Shown in pieces: positions 52,390 through 60,658 of a stretch of 64,000 nucleotides of DNA. Position numbers and translations under genes: made by a program. The notes under the pieces were generated by a model. That model made no database searches. It was not told the DNA's origin and saw only the letters and a program-made list of their open reading frames with translations. The stretch lies in assembly GCF_024643205.1 (NCBI RefSeq), contig NZ_JAMKQJ010000001.1, forward strand, positions 248,001 through 312,000, given 5' to 3'. Source of the stretch: Parapedobacter tibetensis (GTDB taxonomy: Bacteria; Bacteroidota; Bacteroidia; Sphingobacteriales; Sphingobacteriaceae). Numbering within the stretch: position 1 is the first letter of the stretch; every line of letters starts with the position of its first letter.

Positions 52390-53730
52390 ATGTTCAAAAA
52401 GATACTAATAGCCAACCGAGGGGAAATCGCATTGCGTATCATCCGTACTTGCCGTGAGATGGGCATCAAAAGCGTAGCGGTGTATTCTACGGCCGATCGC
52501 GACAGCCTGCATGTACGCTTTGCGGATGAAGCCGTTTGCATAGGCCCCCCAGCCAGTAAAGAATCATACCTCAATATACCCAACATCATATCCGCCGCCG
52601 AATTGACTAATGCAGATGCCATACACCCCGGATACGGCTTTCTTTCTGAAAACGCCCGGTTTTCATCCATCTGTAGGCAATACGGCATCAAGTTCATTGG
52701 AGCCACAGCCGAACAAATCGAGCAAATGGGCGACAAGTCCTCGGCCAAGGATACCATGAAAACTGCTGGTGTTCCCACCATTCCCGGTTCGGATGGGTTG
52801 GTCAAAGATATAAAGGAAGGCATAAAAATAGCCAATGAGATTGGGTATCCAGTTATCCTTAAGGCAACGGCCGGTGGTGGCGGACGAGGTATGCGCATTG
52901 TATGGAAAGACGAGGAATTTGAGCCTGCTTGGGATTCCGCGCGACAGGAAGCCGGTGCCGCTTTCGGAAACGACGGCATCTATCTGGAGAAATTCGTTGA
53001 AGACCCACGGCATATCGAAATTCAAGTGGTGGGCGACCAATATGGGACGGTGTGCCACCTTTCCGAACGTGATTGCTCCATTCAACGGCGCCACCAAAAG
53101 CTGATTGAAGAGGCTCCCTCCCCTTTCATCACCCCCGAATTGCGCAGGGCAATGGGTGAAGCCGCCATCAAGGGAGCCAAGGCGGTCAGCTATGAAGGAG
53201 CTGGTACCATTGAATTTTTGGTCGACAAGCATCGCAACTTTTACTTCATGGAGATGAATACCCGCATCCAAGTGGAACATCCCGTTACCGAAGAAGTCAT
53301 CAACTTCGATCTGATCAAGGAACAAATTAAGGTAGCGGCGGGCATCCCCATTTCGGGCAATAACTACGAGCCCACGATGCATGCTATTGAATGTCGTATC
53401 AATGCCGAAGACCCGTTCAACAATTTCAGGCCATCCCCCGGCAGAATCACTAATTTCCACTCACCGGGCGGACATGGTGTACGGGTGGATACCCATGCTT
53501 ATTCTGGATATATGATCCCGTCCAACTATGATTCCATGATCGCCAAACTGATTTGTACAGCCCAAACCCGGGAAGAAGCCATATCGACCATGGAGCGTGC
53601 CTTAAGCGAATTTATCATTGAAGGAGTCAAAACGACCATCCCTCTGCATATCCGTTTGATGCGCGATCCCAATTTTAGGGCTGGCAATTTCACGACCAAA
53701 TTTATGGAAACATTTGATTTAAGCGAATAA
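52390..53730 (+). CDS. accC: Acetyl-CoA carboxylase, biotin carboxylase subunit
   Basis: 446 residues. N-terminal KILIANRGEIALRIIRTCRE, ATP-grasp P-loop GGGGRGMRIV, EMNTRIQVEHPVTEEV and C-terminal RAL. It carboxylates biotin on AccB using bicarbonate and ATP. The gene ends at an intrinsic terminator that overlaps the tatC promoter. Confidence 0.98.
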   Translation: MFKKILIANRGEIALRIIRTCREMGIKSVAVYSTADRDSLHVRFADEAVCIGPPASKESYLNIPNIISAAELTNADAIHPGYGFLSENARFSSICRQYGIKFIGATAEQIEQMGDKSSAKDTMKTAGVPTIPGSDGLVKDIKEGIKIANEIGYPVILKATAGGGGRGMRIVWKDEEFEPAWDSARQEAGAAFGNDGIYLEKFVEDPRHIEIQVVGDQYGTVCHLSERDCSIQRRHQKLIEEAPSPFITPELRRAMGEAAIKGAKAVSYEGAGTIEFLVDKHRNFYFMEMNTRIQVEHPVTEEVINFDLIKEQIKVAAGIPISGNNYEPTMHAIECRINAEDPFNNFRPSPGRITNFHSPGGHGVRVDTHAYSGYMIPSNYDSMIAKLICTAQTREEAISTMERALSEFIIEGVKTTIPLHIRLMRDPNFRAGNFTTKFMETFDLSE

Positions 53731-53746
53731 ATGTAATATACATGGT

Positions 53747-53782
53747 AAAAATACCATTCTTATCAATTGGAATGGTATTTTT
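53747..53782 (+). terminator. Intrinsic terminator of accB-accC, overlapping the tatC -7 box
   Basis: AAAAATACCATTC (53747-53759) and GAATGGTATTTTT (53770-53782) pair perfectly over 13 bp with a 10-base loop; the T-tract continues as TTTTTGCTTTTTA. Confidence 0.85.
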
Positions 53783-53783
53783 G
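53776..53783 (+). promoter_or_regulatory. Bacteroidota -7 box (TATTTTTG) for tatC-rpiB
   Basis: Exact TAnnTTTG match formed by the descending arm of the accC terminator, 15 bases ahead of the tatC ATG at 53799. Confidence 0.55.
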
Positions 53784-53798
53784 CTTTTTATCGTCATC

Positions 53799-54683
53799 AT
53801 GAGCAAATTATCCGGAAAAAAACTAATCGATACCATCAAGAATAAAGGCAAGGGTCTCGAGGCCGAAATGTCATTTTTCGACCACCTTGAAGTACTACGA
53901 TGGCACCTTATTCGGTCGGCTATTGCGGTGGTGATCTTTATGGTACTGGCTTTTGCCTTCTATGATTTTATCTTTGACGATATCATCATGGGGCCGAAAA
54001 GTCCGGATTTTTGGACTTATCGCATGATGTGCAAGATTGGCGCTTTGTTAAATATCGAAGGGTTTTGCGTCACTGAAGTCCCCGGTACCATTATCAATAC
54101 CCAAATGGCGGGGCAATTTATTATGCAGATCAATTCTTCCCTATTAATCGCCGTAATGCTAGGTTTTCCTTACCTCCTGTATGAAGTATGGCTATTCGTG
54201 AAACCCGCGCTTAACGAGATCGAACGTAAATCTGCAAGTGGCTTTGTCTTCTATGCCACTATATTATTTATGTTGGGGGTATTGTTTGGATATTATATTG
54301 TTGTGCCGTTGGCAATCAACTTCTTGGCTAATTATTCCATAAGTGATGATATCTCCAATACCATTACGATCAGCAACTATTTATCTTTTGTTGCCACACT
54401 ATCGTTGGGTTGTGGCATCATATTCGAGTTGCCAATTATAATTTATATCCTATCGAAAATGGGCATCATGACGCCACAGTTCATGCGGGCATCCCGTCGT
54501 TATGCCGTGGTTATCATTTTGCTCGTCGCTGCGATCATCACGCCAACACCAGATATCATTACCATGATTACGGTGAGCTTACCCATGTTCTTGCTGTATG
54601 AACTAAGCATTATCGTGGCAGCCCGTGTATACAAGAAGCGGATGAAAACAGATGTGGATTTCTATAAAGGAGAAAATAAGTAA
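53799..54683 (+). CDS. tatC: Sec-independent protein translocase TatC
   Basis: 294 residues from MSKLSGKKL. The family signature EMSFFDHLEVLRWHLIRS precedes six membrane segments; conserved FVKPALNEIERK and SNYLSFV-type segments are present. TatC recognises twin-arginine signals in folded cargo. The frame is open to 53742, but that start would lie inside the accC terminator and upstream of the -7 box. No tatA/tatB is nearby. Confidence 0.94.
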   Translation: MSKLSGKKLIDTIKNKGKGLEAEMSFFDHLEVLRWHLIRSAIAVVIFMVLAFAFYDFIFDDIIMGPKSPDFWTYRMMCKIGALLNIEGFCVTEVPGTIINTQMAGQFIMQINSSLLIAVMLGFPYLLYEVWLFVKPALNEIERKSASGFVFYATILFMLGVLFGYYIVVPLAINFLANYSISDDISNTITISNYLSFVATLSLGCGIIFELPIIIYILSKMGIMTPQFMRASRRYAVVIILLVAAIITPTPDIITMITVSLPMFLLYELSIIVAARVYKKRMKTDVDFYKGENK

Positions 54684-54694
54684 CAAACAAGACC

Positions 54695-55135
54695 ATGACA
54701 GCACGAAAAACGATTGCTATCGGTGGCGACCATGCTGGATTTGAGTACAAGTCGACGCTGGTGCAATTCCTCGAAGATGCAGGGTATGCCATCAAGGATT
54801 TCGGCACATACGCAGCCGATTCGGTCGATTATCCCGACTTTGCCCATCCGGTAGCCATATCGGTGGAGCAAGGTGAATTTGACCGAGGGATACTGGTTTG
54901 CGGTAGCGCCAATGGGGTAGCCATCACGGCAAACAAACACCAGGGTATCCGCGCGGCCATCTGCTGGCGGGAGGAACTGGCTACTTTGGCCCGGCAGCAC
55001 AACGATGCTAACATCGTATGTATCCCTGCCCGATTTATTGATATCGAACAGGCTAAGGCTATCATTGACAAATTTCTGACCACCGATTTTGAGGGTGGCC
55101 GCCATGCCAATAGGGTTGATAAGATTTCCTGTTAA
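54695..55135 (+). CDS. rpiB: Ribose 5-phosphate isomerase B
   Basis: 146 residues. GGDHAGFEYKS at the N-terminus, DYPDFAHPVA and CGSANGVAITANKHQGIRAA are RpiB motifs, the Cys of CGSA being the family catalytic base. It interconverts ribose 5-phosphate and ribulose 5-phosphate in the pentose phosphate pathway. It follows tatC by 11 bases, so probably co-transcribed. Confidence 0.95.
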   Translation: MTARKTIAIGGDHAGFEYKSTLVQFLEDAGYAIKDFGTYAADSVDYPDFAHPVAISVEQGEFDRGILVCGSANGVAITANKHQGIRAAICWREELATLARQHNDANIVCIPARFIDIEQAKAIIDKFLTTDFEGGRHANRVDKISC

Positions 55136-55187
55136 GTCATAAGTCTCTAACCTCACGTCTCATATCTCACACCTAAAAACAAGCACT

Positions 55188-56762
55188 ATGAAGCGTATAC
55201 TATCATTACTATTCTTTATCCCAGCTTTTTGCGGATGTATCATGGGCCAGGATCCGATACAGCAAAAATATGCCTCAGAAATCAGCCCAGAGACGGCCAA
55301 GGCACACTTGTCTATCCTGGCATCCGCTGAGTTTGAAGGGCGCGGCACTGGGGAACCCGGCGGCGAAAAAGCGGCGGCCTATATCATGGAAGAATTTAAG
55401 AAGCTGGGGCTGGCCGCGCCAGTAAACGGTTCGCACTTCCAGCCTGTAAAACTGTTGCGGACACGTTTTGATGTCAAAAAGTTTGCGATAGCAGGCAAAT
55501 CGTTTGCCAATGGCAGGGATTTCTATTTCGTGGGCGGCAGGGCCGAAACCAAGGTCAACACAAAAGATGTTGTATTCATTGGCTATGGAATCAGCGAAAG
55601 CAAGTATGACGATCTTAGCAGCGTCGATATCAAAGGCAAAGTGGTGTTGGTACTGAGCGAAGGTGAGCCCAAAGACCCCCAAGGCAATTCGTTGATCACC
55701 GGAACGGATACCCCGTCTGAATGGGTAACCTCCCGCACCAAACGCCTGCAAAACATCACAGCGAAAGGACCTAAACTAATCATAGCCGTATCAAGTGCCA
55801 TCAAGGAATCGATCGAACGCTTCGGAAACCGCCTCACGCAACCCCGCATTGCATTGGAAGAAGAGACGGCTGCCACGTCGACTTCTAATACCACGCCCGT
55901 CGCCAATATCAGCACCGAAATGGCCGACCTGTTGCTGGCCAATGCTAAGACCACTGTCGGTGAATTGAAGGAAAAAATTGATCATACACAAAAAAGCCAA
56001 AGTAGAAACTACAAAGCCAAGCTCAATACGACGTTTGGTTCCATAACCGAACCGTTTATTTCCAACAACGTATTGGGATATCTCGAAGGTACCGACCTCA
56101 AAGATCAGCTACTGGTTATCACAGCGCACTATGACCATGAGGGAAACCAAAATGGCACGATATTCTTCGGAGCGGACGATAATGGTTCGGGCACTACGGG
56201 TGTATTGGAAATCGCCCGCGCCTTTGCCAAAGCAAAGGCAGACGGCCATGGGCCAAGGCGTAGTATACTTTTTATGACCGTTACGGCGGAGGAAAAAGGG
56301 CTATTGGGTTCGAACTATTATTCCCGCAATCCGGTGTTCCCATTAGAAAACACCGTGGTAAACCTGAATACGGATATGATTGGCAGGATCGATGATAAGC
56401 ACTTACACGGCAACCATAATTATGTACATGCTATCGGCTCGGATAAACTGAGTTCCGAATTGAAGGTAATCAACGAGCATGCGAATGCGGAATATACCCA
56501 TATGGAGCTGGATTATATGTATGACAATCCGAAAGATCCGATGCGGATTTACTACCGTTCAGATCAATATAATTTTGCGAAGCACGGAATTCCAGTCATT
56601 TTTTATTTTAGCGGATTACATCCGGATTACCATACACCGGCAGATACCGTTGATAAAATCAATTTTAACATGCTGGCCAAGCGTGCACGCCTAGTCTTCC
56701 ATACCGCATGGGAAGTAGCCAACCGAGACAAGCGGTTGGTTGTAGATTCGAATAAGCCGTAA
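55188..56762 (+). CDS. M28 family metallopeptidase with PA-domain insertion
   Basis: 524 residues. Signal peptide with CGCIMGQ end. Zinc ligands are seen in AHYDHEG (H, D), FGADDNGSGTTGVLE (D), TAEEKGLLGS (E E), NTDMIGR (D) and HPDYHTPADTVDKI (H). A PA-type insertion (residues ~115-215) holds GYGISESKYDDLSSVDIKGKVVLVLSEGEP. Family members are exported aminopeptidases that may help with peptide uptake. No T9SS tail is visible at the C-terminus. Confidence 0.92.
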   Translation: MKRILSLLFFIPAFCGCIMGQDPIQQKYASEISPETAKAHLSILASAEFEGRGTGEPGGEKAAAYIMEEFKKLGLAAPVNGSHFQPVKLLRTRFDVKKFAIAGKSFANGRDFYFVGGRAETKVNTKDVVFIGYGISESKYDDLSSVDIKGKVVLVLSEGEPKDPQGNSLITGTDTPSEWVTSRTKRLQNITAKGPKLIIAVSSAIKESIERFGNRLTQPRIALEEETAATSTSNTTPVANISTEMADLLLANAKTTVGELKEKIDHTQKSQSRNYKAKLNTTFGSITEPFISNNVLGYLEGTDLKDQLLVITAHYDHEGNQNGTIFFGADDNGSGTTGVLEIARAFAKAKADGHGPRRSILFMTVTAEEKGLLGSNYYSRNPVFPLENTVVNLNTDMIGRIDDKHLHGNHNYVHAIGSDKLSSELKVINEHANAEYTHMELDYMYDNPKDPMRIYYRSDQYNFAKHGIPVIFYFSGLHPDYHTPADTVDKINFNMLAKRARLVFHTAWEVANRDKRLVVDSNKP

Positions 56763-56792
56763 ATTCCTTGGCAGTCTCCTCGCCCCAAAAAA

Positions 56793-58040
56793 TCACGGTG
56801 CCACCATTTGCATCAATATTCCACAAAAGTATCCGGCATAGGTACCCAGGGCATAACTGAATACAGCGATGAATACCCCTACCGGAACCAATGCTGGATG
56901 GAATGCACCCGAGGTGACCGACGCGGAAGCCACTCCACCGATATTGGCCATACTGCCAATGGCGAAGAAAAAGAATGGGGCCTTGATGAGTTTCGCAACA
57001 ACAAAAAGCAGCGCCGCATGGAACAACAACCAGGTTACCCCTACCAGAAACAATGCTGGGTTATCCATAACCGCAAAAACATCCATCTGCATGCCGATGG
57101 TGGCGATAAGGATGTATAGAAAAACGGTGGCCAAGCGTGAGGCGCCCATGCTTTCCAGCCTACGCACCTTCGTAAATGACAAGCCTATACCCATCGTGGT
57201 GGCCAATAGAATCAGCCAGAAAAACCCTGAAGTGAGGCTAAATTTGTCAAGCTGGGGGGCATGGGTAGCAATATAATTTGCAATATTGCCTGATAATAGA
57301 TGGGCAATACCTGTAACGCCAAAGGCAACACCTAACATCACGATATAATCCTTGGTTTCGGCAACTTTGGTTGTTTGTCCGCCATGTTCCTCCATCCGCT
57401 TGGTAAGCTCTTGCACTTCATTACCACTGGCCTTGAAGTAACGGTCGAGTTGCGTTTGTTTGCCCGCGCCATAGAGCAAAATGGCCATCCAACCATAGGC
57501 TACAAACACATCTACGGCTACCGCCGCAGCAAAAATTTCCGGTGGCGGTTCGAAAATTCGAAACAAGGCCGCCTGATTAGCTCCGCCCCCTATCCAGGAT
57601 CCAGCCAACGTGGCCAATCCTTTCCAAACCTCACCCGATACCACTTCCGGAGCAAACAGTGAAAACAGCCACACGGCAAACGGGCCACCCAACACGATGC
57701 CCACCATCCCCGTGAAGAATAACAGCCCCGCTTTCTTTCGTAGTTTCCATACTTCCCGGAAGTTGATATTGAGGGTGAACAACACCAAGCAGGCAGGTAA
57801 TAAGTAGTTTGAACTCATCCCATACAATTCGGAATCTTCGCCTGATATCACGCCGAACGAATTAAACAAACCCGGCACGAAATAGCAAAGCAGTAGGGGC
57901 GGAAGAATGGCATAAAATTTTCTAAAACCTGGATGCTTGCTATTCGACGTATAAAAAACCACAGCCAGTATGACCATCAGCAAGCCGAATACGGCTGCAT
58001 CGTTGGTAATCCATGCCGCTGTGTCTGAGGTGTTGTCCAT
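56793..58040 (-). CDS. DUF819 family membrane protein
   Basis: 415 residues with about 10-11 membrane segments. GSWIGGGANQAALFRIFEPP and the ANIGGVASASVTSGAFHPALVPVGV region are DUF819 hallmarks (related to YjcL and to the bile acid/ion transport folds). Substrate unknown; a transporter role is inferred from fold. Convergent with the M28 gene at 30 bases. Promoter at 58081-58088 directly follows the M56 terminator. Confidence 0.9.
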   Translation of the reverse strand: MDNTSDTAAWITNDAAVFGLLMVILAVVFYTSNSKHPGFRKFYAILPPLLLCYFVPGLFNSFGVISGEDSELYGMSSNYLLPACLVLFTLNINFREVWKLRKKAGLLFFTGMVGIVLGGPFAVWLFSLFAPEVVSGEVWKGLATLAGSWIGGGANQAALFRIFEPPPEIFAAAVAVDVFVAYGWMAILLYGAGKQTQLDRYFKASGNEVQELTKRMEEHGGQTTKVAETKDYIVMLGVAFGVTGIAHLLSGNIANYIATHAPQLDKFSLTSGFFWLILLATTMGIGLSFTKVRRLESMGASRLATVFLYILIATIGMQMDVFAVMDNPALFLVGVTWLLFHAALLFVVAKLIKAPFFFFAIGSMANIGGVASASVTSGAFHPALVPVGVFIAVFSYALGTYAGYFCGILMQMVAP

Positions 58041-58080
58041 GTTAGGTGATTGGGTCGTGAAAAATAATTTAGTATGTAGC

Positions 58081-58088
58081 CAAAGGTA
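58081..58088 (-). promoter_or_regulatory. Bacteroidota -7 box (TACCTTTG) for DUF819
   Basis: Exact TAnnTTTG match on the minus strand, 17 bases downstream of the M56 terminator T-tract and 40 bases ahead of the start codon. Confidence 0.5.
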
Positions 58089-58104
58089 CTAAAAACGGAC
58101 AAAT

Positions 58105-58130
58105 AAAAAACCCGGCTCATTGTCCGGGTT
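58105..58130 (-). terminator. Intrinsic terminator of the blaI-M56 operon
   Basis: On the minus strand AACCCGG and CCGGGTT pair over 7 bp around an 8-base loop (58109-58130), followed by TTTTTTATTT. It lies about 36 bases after the M56 stop. Confidence 0.85.
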
Positions 58131-58165
58131 CTCACATCGATCACCGACACACATCTTCGTCCTTG

Positions 58166-59842
58166 CTATGATTGGAGATTTAACCGGATCGGCAAGGTGT
58201 AGGCCACCCGCACCGATCTGCCGTTCTGAATGCCCGGGGACCACTTGCTGCTGCTTTGCAAGACGCGGATGGCCGCTTCACCTGTGCCATGACCCAAATC
58301 CCTCACCACCTTGATATCGGTGAGGCTACCGTCTCTTTCAACCACAAAGGAAACCTGCACCTGCCCGTTGACTTCCGCTTCTATTGCCTCCTGTGGATAA
58401 TCGTAGTTTTTGCTAATATATTCCATGAATGCGCGCATTCCACCTGGAGGTTCGGGGTTGACTTCAACAACTTGGAATAATACATCCGGATTGATTTCAA
58501 CAACTTCTGGTTGCTCCACGTTGGCGGCACGCTGTTGATCCACCTTAGGTGGAAGTACTTGATCCTTTTGGCTCTTTACGTCGTTACCGCCGTTCCTGCT
58601 TGGCGATGGTTCCACGGGCGGAGGAGGAGGCAATTCAGGGGCGTATCCAATAATGACAATATCTCCCAATGAGGTATATTCAGCAGCAACGGGTGGCGGA
58701 GGGGACATATCGCTCGGTTCGACACCCGATATCCTAAAAGTAATGATAAATAAGTTCTTGCCTTCGGGGGCTAATTGCGCTATTTCTTCCCGTTGAAGTG
58801 CCTTTAGCACTTCTTCTTCTTGGCCATGGCCAAATTCATTCAGGAATCGGATATCTTCCATCTTTCCCGCTGTCTTCTCAAATGTCACGGCTAATCTCCC
58901 CTGAACATTGTTTTGCATGGCCTCTCCACGATAATCAACGTGCCGACCCAATTCCTCTTTAAAGGCTTTGGCGTCGCCTGTTGCGGTTGTCACCGCTTCC
59001 GATGTGGTTTGGTTTGCCATACCCTTTCCCTGGTGGTTGCAGGCAATGGAAAAAACGATCATTCCGACCACGACCGGCAACAGCACCGTGTAGCGTAGCC
59101 AAATATATCTTGGAGACTTATCGCGCAATAACATGGATATACGACGTTTCAGTAATTTTTTGCTTGAAAATGAATTGGCCAAAACGGGGCCGCTCACTCC
59201 CATCGCCCGTGACACCAACAATTGTGCATAGGCCATTTGGTCGTCGGCTGCGGTCTTCCCATCGGCAATGTACTCATGTTGCAGTTTCAATGCGCGCTCG
59301 TATAGGTAAACCACGGGATTGAACCAATTGAGAATCTTGACCAATTGTAGGATGACAACATCCGCACTGTGCCACTGCTGGGCATGTATCTGTTCATGAA
59401 AAGCGATTTTATGGCTTCCATAAGCCGCATGGTCTATACGGATGATTCCAAAAAAAGAATAAGCTTCCCCCGGATTTCGCTTTCTCAGGCCCCTTATCGT
59501 ATACACCATATTCAGTATCACAAGGAGTGCCGCTATCGTGCAGCCGACTAGATATACTATGGGCACATACTCTTTTATGGAAGGTCGAGGCTCAGCTGTC
59601 GCAACACCCGCCACAAGTTGCTCCGTATCGGGATCTCCTAATTGGATGACAGGCAAACGGTATTGGTATACCACCGTATTGTCGAATTCGCCGTGTTCGA
59701 CAAGCGGCAGCGTAAACGCCAATAACAAACCGGCAAGCAAGTAAATCCGATTCCCTTGGAAGGAGGTTTCCCTACGTAAAAAAATATAGTAAAAACCGTA
59801 AAAAATACAAAGGTATAGGTTGGCGAGCAATAAGTACATCAT
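58166..59842 (-). CDS. M56 family metallopeptidase (BlaR1-like) with C-terminal TonB domain
   Basis: 558 residues. Membrane segments at ~1-20, 34-50 and 95-115, then the gluzincin motif HEQIH (~149-153) with downstream HEYIAD, and one more helix (~250-270, LLPVVVGMIVFSIAC). The periplasmic half has two TonB_C-like segments: a degenerate one (YRGEAMQNNVQGRLAVTFEK) near 305-375 and a clear one near 490-558 (VNGQVQVSFVVERDGSLTDIKVV), with a Pro-rich linker between. With BlaI it forms a sensor-protease/repressor pair; the signal is unknown. No penicillin-binding sensor domain is present. Confidence 0.88.
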   Translation of the reverse strand: MMYLLLANLYLCIFYGFYYIFLRRETSFQGNRIYLLAGLLLAFTLPLVEHGEFDNTVVYQYRLPVIQLGDPDTEQLVAGVATAEPRPSIKEYVPIVYLVGCTIAALLVILNMVYTIRGLRKRNPGEAYSFFGIIRIDHAAYGSHKIAFHEQIHAQQWHSADVVILQLVKILNWFNPVVYLYERALKLQHEYIADGKTAADDQMAYAQLLVSRAMGVSGPVLANSFSSKKLLKRRISMLLRDKSPRYIWLRYTVLLPVVVGMIVFSIACNHQGKGMANQTTSEAVTTATGDAKAFKEELGRHVDYRGEAMQNNVQGRLAVTFEKTAGKMEDIRFLNEFGHGQEEEVLKALQREEIAQLAPEGKNLFIITFRISGVEPSDMSPPPPVAAEYTSLGDIVIIGYAPELPPPPPVEPSPSRNGGNDVKSQKDQVLPPKVDQQRAANVEQPEVVEINPDVLFQVVEVNPEPPGGMRAFMEYISKNYDYPQEAIEAEVNGQVQVSFVVERDGSLTDIKVVRDLGHGTGEAAIRVLQSSSKWSPGIQNGRSVRVAYTLPIRLNLQS

Positions 59843-59880
59843 AACTTAGCGTGTTAATCGTGCATAATTCTGTTATTACG

Positions 59881-60261
59881 TCACTTCCGTTTCTTCCTTG
59901 CAGCCTCAAGCATCTTCAAAAGCTCATCCGCATCGTTGAGGTCAAGCTTTTGCTCTTCCAAAAAGAAAGACAGCATGTTTCTAGGCGAATTGTTGAAATA
60001 GCCATGCAGAAGCTTGCCTGTAGCAAATGTGCGGTACTCCTCCTTGGACACAAGGGGATAATACCGGTGACTCTTACCGAAAGCTTCATGAGCCACGAAT
60101 CCCTTGGTTTCCAATATACGTATGATGGTGGATACGGTATTGTATGCGGGTTTGGGAATGGGTAAGCGGTCAATGATATCTTTGACAAAAGCTTTATTCA
60201 ATTCCCACAGTTCCTGCATAATCTGTTCCTCTGCACGGGTCAATTCTTTTAGTTCTTTCAT
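59881..60261 (-). CDS. BlaI/MecI/CopY family transcriptional repressor
   Basis: 126 residues from MKELKELTRAEEQIM. The winged helix (EQIMQELWELNKAFVKDIIDRLP, then PAYNTVSTIIRILETKGFVAHEAFGKSHRYYPLVS) and the C-terminal dimerisation helices (NMLSFFLEEQKLDLNDADELLKML) match BlaI-type repressors, which are cut by their M56 partner. The M56 gene follows at 38 bases. A TTG at 60282 in frame would add seven residues. The promoter at 60457-60487 carries a perfect palindrome. Confidence 0.92.
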   Translation of the reverse strand: MKELKELTRAEEQIMQELWELNKAFVKDIIDRLPIPKPAYNTVSTIIRILETKGFVAHEAFGKSHRYYPLVSKEEYRTFATGKLLHGYFNNSPRNMLSFFLEEQKLDLNDADELLKMLEAARKKRK

Positions 60262-60301
60262 CTGTTTATTTTTAATTTTCAATGGCCAGATGGAACCTTT
60301 G

Positions 60302-60319
60302 ATGATTAAAAATAATCAT
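60302..60319. promoter_or_regulatory. Palindrome ATGATTA-N4-TAATCAT in the blaI leader (copy 1)
   Basis: Perfect 7-bp arms around AAAA, 41 bases ahead of the blaI start. A second copy lies at 60384-60400. Confidence 0.5.
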
Positions 60320-60383
60320 TCCCCTGTGGGTTTAACTGCGAAGCATTCATGAACGCCGTTAAAAATAGACAGGAATGTGAATA

Positions 60384-60400
60384 ATGATTATTTTAATCAT
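60384..60400. promoter_or_regulatory. Palindrome ATGATTA-N3-TAATCAT in the blaI leader (copy 2)
   Basis: Perfect 7-bp arms around TTT. The centres of the two copies lie about 82 bases apart, roughly eight helical turns. Confidence 0.5.
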
Positions 60401-60456
60401 GTCGGTTTCATTGGATAGTTATTATAGCGTTAATAATGGGCCGTATGTTATTAAAG

Positions 60457-60487
60457 CAAATATATAACTAATATATTAGTTTCACAA
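60457..60487 (-). promoter_or_regulatory. blaI promoter with a 16-bp operator-like palindrome
   Basis: On the minus strand TTG (60485-60487), a 20-base spacer and TATATTTG (60457-60464). The spacer contains the perfect palindrome AACTAATATATTAGTT (60466-60481), placed where a repressor would block RNA polymerase. BlaI is the likely ligand (inference). Confidence 0.7.
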
Positions 60488-60658
60488 TTATTTCTTTAGT
60501 TTTTTAACGTTTACTGGAATCGCTAGGCAAATGGCCGGCAGATTTATTGGTTTCATGATGTAATTTCCTTACTAATATCCCAATCTTTTTACGTTCAGAT
60601 GAACTACCCATCAAGAAATTTATCCGTATTTTGTATCCAATTTAATTCACGGGAGCAA

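Noticed and set aside
52663..53460. Long open frame (265 codons) on the minus strand inside accC
   Set aside because: It lies wholly within the strongly supported accC gene, matches no family and reflects codon bias on the coding strand.
60466..60481. Palindrome read as an intrinsic terminator of bshA or blaI
   Set aside because: It is AT-only, has no loop or T-run arrangement, and fits exactly in the promoter spacer of blaI, so an operator is the better reading.
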